From Burkholderia sp. D-99 (GTDB lineage: Bacteria > Pseudomonadota > Gammaproteobacteria > Burkholderiales > Burkholderiaceae), in the NCBI RefSeq assembly GCF_011605345.1, contig NZ_JAAOXM010000001.1, positions 372,001-436,000 of the forward strand: a DNA stretch of 64,000 nucleotides, read 5' to 3'. Position 1 is the stretch's first letter; every line of letters begins with the position of its first letter. Positions 61,090 through 64,000 of the stretch are shown here, one piece after another. A model generated the notes under the pieces. It ran no database searches. It worked only from the letters and a program-made list of their open reading frames with translations, and was not told the DNA's origin. The translations under genes were made by a program, and so were the position numbers.

Positions 61090-63930
61090 ATGTCCATCAA
61101 TACAGGCGCACTGAGTTCGCTGCTGCGAGGCTGGTCGCAGCACAGCCGCTTTCTGTGGATGCGCACGTCGTTCGGAACGGATGCGTTGATCGCGGAAAGC
61201 CTGCGCGGCTGGGAAGCGGTTGGCGGCGGCGGGTTTCGTTTCGAGCTGACTGCATTGTCCGAGAATGCCCGGCTCTCGATCGGCAAGCTGATCGGCGGCC
61301 CGATCCTGATCGAGTGGCAGGCCACCGAGGGGCAGGACACCCGGCGCCCGGTTCATGGGCATGTGGTTGCCGCGGAACTGATCGGCAGCAACGGTGGTCT
61401 CGCCCGCTATCGCTTCACGATCGAGCCGTGGTTTGCACTGCTGCGCCAGCGCGTGGACAGCTACAACTATCAGCACGCCAGTGTGGTCGATATCAGCGAG
61501 CAGATCTTCGGCTACTACACGCACGGCGCCATCGTACCTGCGTGGCGTTGGGCGCTGACTGATCAGTCGAAGTATCGAAAGCGCAGCCTGACCGCGCAAG
61601 CCGGCGAATCGGATTTCGATTTTCTGCAACGCCTGTGGGCGGAAGAAGGCATCTTCTATTGGTTTGAACACGAAGGCGATGCGAACGCCGCAAACTTCGG
61701 TCAGCACACGCTGGTATTGGCGGATTCGAATCAGCAGTTCAAGCCGGACGATCCCGTCGTCATCGGGTTCCATCAGGCGAGCGACGGGAGTCCGGCAGGG
61801 AATATCCAGGATTTCATGGCGGCGCGCCGCTGGCGTATCGGGCAAGTGACGCGCGCGAGCTGGGATCATCGCACCTTGTCCACCCGGCCGTCGGAGGCGC
61901 GGGTGAAAGGCGCGGTCATGCCCGGTATCGATCGCGACGTTGCCGGCCCCTATGCGTATCAGACCGCGGCGGTCGGCGACTACCGGGCACAGCAGCAACT
62001 GGATGCGCAACGCGTGAGCGCGTCGCGCAGCGAAGGGCGCGGCACGCGCCGCGACATGCGGCCGGGGCTGCGATTCGCGATGCGCGACCATCCGGTGTTG
62101 AAAGTCTCGCAAGCCTTCGTTTGCCTGCGTGTCGAGCACGAGGTGCAGGCGAATGTGGACGCCGATGTCCACGGCGAAATCGAGCGCAAGCTCGGCAAGG
62201 TACCGCCGTCGGCCGAGGTCGACGCATCCGCCGCCGTCGAAGGAATGATGCAGGACGGTCTGTCCGGCACCGGCACGGATCCACGCAATGACATGTCGCG
62301 AAACGACACCGGCCGCGTGTACGGAAATGCCTTTGTTGCACTGCCGGTCGAGCAGTCCTACCGTCCGCACGAGGATGGCGTGGACGGCGCACGCTTGCAT
62401 CCGGAAACGGTGGTGCAGGGCGCGCAGACGGTGATCGTCGTCGGTGCGGATGCGCCGATTCATACCGACCGCGACCACCGCGTCCGTATCCAGCATCATG
62501 CGCAGCGCGGCCAGAATGCAGCCAGCCGCGAAGCACATCCTCGTGATTCCAATGCGCCCGCTGATCAAGGTGCAGGCACCTGGACGCGGATGATGACCCC
62601 CATCGGCGGCGACAATTGGGGCGGTGTTGCCGTTCCGCGCGTGGGCCAGGAAGTGTGGGTCGACTGGCTGGAAGGGCAGCCTGATCGTCCGGTGGCCGTG
62701 GCGTCGCTGTATAACGGGCGCGGCAACGACAACGGTCAGCACAATGCGCGCGCCGGCGGGCCAAGCGGCAGCACCGGCAATGCGGCCGCGTGGTTCGCGG
62801 GTAACGGCCATGCAGCCACGCTGACCGGATTCAAGACCCAGGATCTGAGTCAGAGCCAGCAGGGCACCGGCGGCTATCGTCACTTCATGATGGACGATAC
62901 GGCGGGTCAGTCGAGTGCGCATCTCTATACGACCGATCGCCGTAGCGGGTTGATGCTGGGCCACCTCAAGTCGATGAACGACAACGTTCGCCAGGCTGAT
63001 CGTGGTTATGGCGCGGAGCTGAATACCGAAGCATCGGGCGCGGTGCGCGGCGGCTCGGGCGTACTGGTCAGCGCCGCAGCCGGCGTGAACCAGATGGATG
63101 CGTCCGGCGCGGCCCAGGTGCTCGGCGACAGTCACGACCTGCTCGACGGTCTGGCGCAGGCCGCGCGTGCGCAAGGTGCCGAGCCGGGCGCGTCGCAATC
63201 TTCTCCCTCGCAAGCGGATGCGTCGTCGCCCGAACGAACGGACGCGGGCGCTTCGTCGTCCACGCCGGCGGCGGTCACAGGGCTGAGTGACGGCAAGCAG
63301 GCAATCAGCGCCGCACGAGCAGGATCCACGTCCGGTCAGGCGACCGGAGGCGGCGATGGCAGCGCGACCGCGTGGAGTCGTCCGCATCTGGTGGCCTACG
63401 GCCAGGATGGCGTGGTGGCTGTGTCGGCCAAGAGCCACGTCTGGTTGTCGGGTACCGAGACGGTGCTTGCCGCCGGTCAGGATTTGCAGTGGATGGCGCA
63501 GAACAAGACGAGCGTCGTCGCGAACCAGGGAATCCTGTTGTACACGGATGGCAAGAAAGGCGACGGGCGGCCCGTTGCCGTATCCGGCATCGCGCTGCAT
63601 GCGGCATGTGGATCGGTCGGCCTGCAGGCCCAGCGTGGCGGGAATCTCGGGGCCGTTGCCCAGCAAGGCGTCAGCTTGGCCAGTGCGACGGCAAGCGTGA
63701 CCGCGCAGGCATCCCGGAAGGTATTGCTCACCGCAGCGAAAGCCTATCTGAAGATGGAGGGGGGCGGCATCGAGATCGGTGTGCCGGGCACAGTGAAGTT
63801 TCATGCAGCCAATCACGTGCTGACCGGCCCGCGCAGTTCGGACATGAACCCGCAGATCGCGCAAAGTCAGGTGAAGGCCTGTCCGACGAAAGACGGCGAT
63901 GCGGCAGGTCGCGGCGCCGCCACGTTGTGA
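61090..63930 (+). CDS. vgrG: VgrG spike protein 3 (gp27/gp5 with DUF2345 tail)
   Basis: A 946-aa VgrG, distinct from the other two. gp27-like: TDALIAESLRGWEAVGGGG, LTAQAGESDFDFLQRLWAEEGIFYWFEHEGD; gp5-like: HRVRIQHHAQRG, WGGVAVPRVGQEVWVDWLEGQPDRPVAVASLYNG; a Ser/Ala/Gly-rich linker near 700-770; DUF2345 beta-helix: VSAKSHVWLSGTETVLAAGQDLQWMAQ, LKMEGGGIEIGVPGTVKFHAANH. The tail ends VKACPTKDGDAAGRGAATL. ATG 61090 is 38 nt after the preceding stop. A further gene starts 13 nt downstream. Confidence 0.94.
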   Translation: MSINTGALSSLLRGWSQHSRFLWMRTSFGTDALIAESLRGWEAVGGGGFRFELTALSENARLSIGKLIGGPILIEWQATEGQDTRRPVHGHVVAAELIGSNGGLARYRFTIEPWFALLRQRVDSYNYQHASVVDISEQIFGYYTHGAIVPAWRWALTDQSKYRKRSLTAQAGESDFDFLQRLWAEEGIFYWFEHEGDANAANFGQHTLVLADSNQQFKPDDPVVIGFHQASDGSPAGNIQDFMAARRWRIGQVTRASWDHRTLSTRPSEARVKGAVMPGIDRDVAGPYAYQTAAVGDYRAQQQLDAQRVSASRSEGRGTRRDMRPGLRFAMRDHPVLKVSQAFVCLRVEHEVQANVDADVHGEIERKLGKVPPSAEVDASAAVEGMMQDGLSGTGTDPRNDMSRNDTGRVYGNAFVALPVEQSYRPHEDGVDGARLHPETVVQGAQTVIVVGADAPIHTDRDHRVRIQHHAQRGQNAASREAHPRDSNAPADQGAGTWTRMMTPIGGDNWGGVAVPRVGQEVWVDWLEGQPDRPVAVASLYNGRGNDNGQHNARAGGPSGSTGNAAAWFAGNGHAATLTGFKTQDLSQSQQGTGGYRHFMMDDTAGQSSAHLYTTDRRSGLMLGHLKSMNDNVRQADRGYGAELNTEASGAVRGGSGVLVSAAAGVNQMDASGAAQVLGDSHDLLDGLAQAARAQGAEPGASQSSPSQADASSPERTDAGASSSTPAAVTGLSDGKQAISAARAGSTSGQATGGGDGSATAWSRPHLVAYGQDGVVAVSAKSHVWLSGTETVLAAGQDLQWMAQNKTSVVANQGILLYTDGKKGDGRPVAVSGIALHAACGSVGLQAQRGGNLGAVAQQGVSLASATASVTAQASRKVLLTAAKAYLKMEGGGIEIGVPGTVKFHAANHVLTGPRSSDMNPQIAQSQVKACPTKDGDAAGRGAATL

Positions 63931-63943
63931 CGGAGAGAGGGGC

Positions 63944-64000
63944 GTGAGTACATCGATCGAACTGACGACGTCGCAGATACAGGACGCGCTGCGGAAACAG
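63944..64000 (+). CDS. 5' end of a gene cut by the window edge (VgrG3-linked)
   Basis: GTG 63944 follows GGAGAGAGGGGC and opens a frame of 19 codons (VSTSIELTTSQIQDALRKQ) that runs out of the window. By analogy with vgrG1 it could be a DUF4123 adaptor or effector gene, but the fragment is too short to tell. Confidence 0.5.
   Translation, partial: MSTSIELTTSQIQDALRKQ

Overview
The window is a 64 kb piece of a GC-rich beta-proteobacterial chromosome, almost certainly Burkholderia and most likely the B. cepacia complex. The best single clue is the gamma-alpha-beta operon at 3969-7374, which matches from memory, in order, subunit length (168/539/425 aa) and motifs, the FAD-dependent glucose dehydrogenase described from B. 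cepacia. A Burkholderia-type porin, a DUF3331 protein, a phenylacetate operon and a multi-VgrG type VI secretion (T6SS) island agree with this. No rRNA, tRNA, insertion sequence, prophage or CRISPR array was seen.

Layout, left part (1-27 kb): the start of an alpha-2-macroglobulin gene (minus, running off the left edge); the divergent FAD-glucose dehydrogenase operon, a DoxX protein and a porin; a cysteine hydrolase; an MFS transporter plus M20 amidohydrolase unit facing its own LysR regulator; ppnP; a small exported protein; a ClC channel/MarR unit next to an HPP-CBS membrane protein, both preceded by the same operator-like palindrome; a LysR gene; an MFS plus 2-hydroxyacid dehydrogenase unit facing another LysR; a two-gene unit (membrane coiled-coil protein plus a solute-binding/LysM fusion); and chaA.

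Middle part (27-45 kb): a paaH-paaK-enoyl-CoA hydratase operon behind a perfect ACCGACCGGTCGGT palindrome; MarC; an aldo/keto reductase; a CPBP protease; a VC0807-like membrane protein; an orphan sensor kinase whose stop overlaps the start of an Ala-Val-Leu repeat frame made of 9-bp tandem repeats; a butanediol-type dehydrogenase with a sigma54-like promoter and upstream TGAGACG repeats; a GNAT protein; an MFS exporter with a SoxR/MerR-like promoter; DUF3331; and a two-domain GNAT divergent from a MocR/GabR regulator with 14-bp tandem repeats between them.

Right part (45.6-64 kb): a T6SS island. A lone tssF faces a PAAR gene coupled to a membrane-anchored, ketosynthase-like protein. Then follow three VgrG modules: VgrG1 with a DUF4123 adaptor, a DUF3304 lipoprotein and a DUF2235 (Tle1-like) lipase; VgrG2 with a transthyretin-like tail, an unfamiliar Cys-His-Asp (transglutaminase-like) candidate effector and an overlapping secreted partner; and VgrG3, followed by a gene cut by the window edge. 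The most novel material is the VgrG2 effector/immunity module, the ketosynthase-like T6SS partner, and several paired regulatory palindromes.

All calls come from reading the sequence. Family assignments are by motif and memory; no database search was run.
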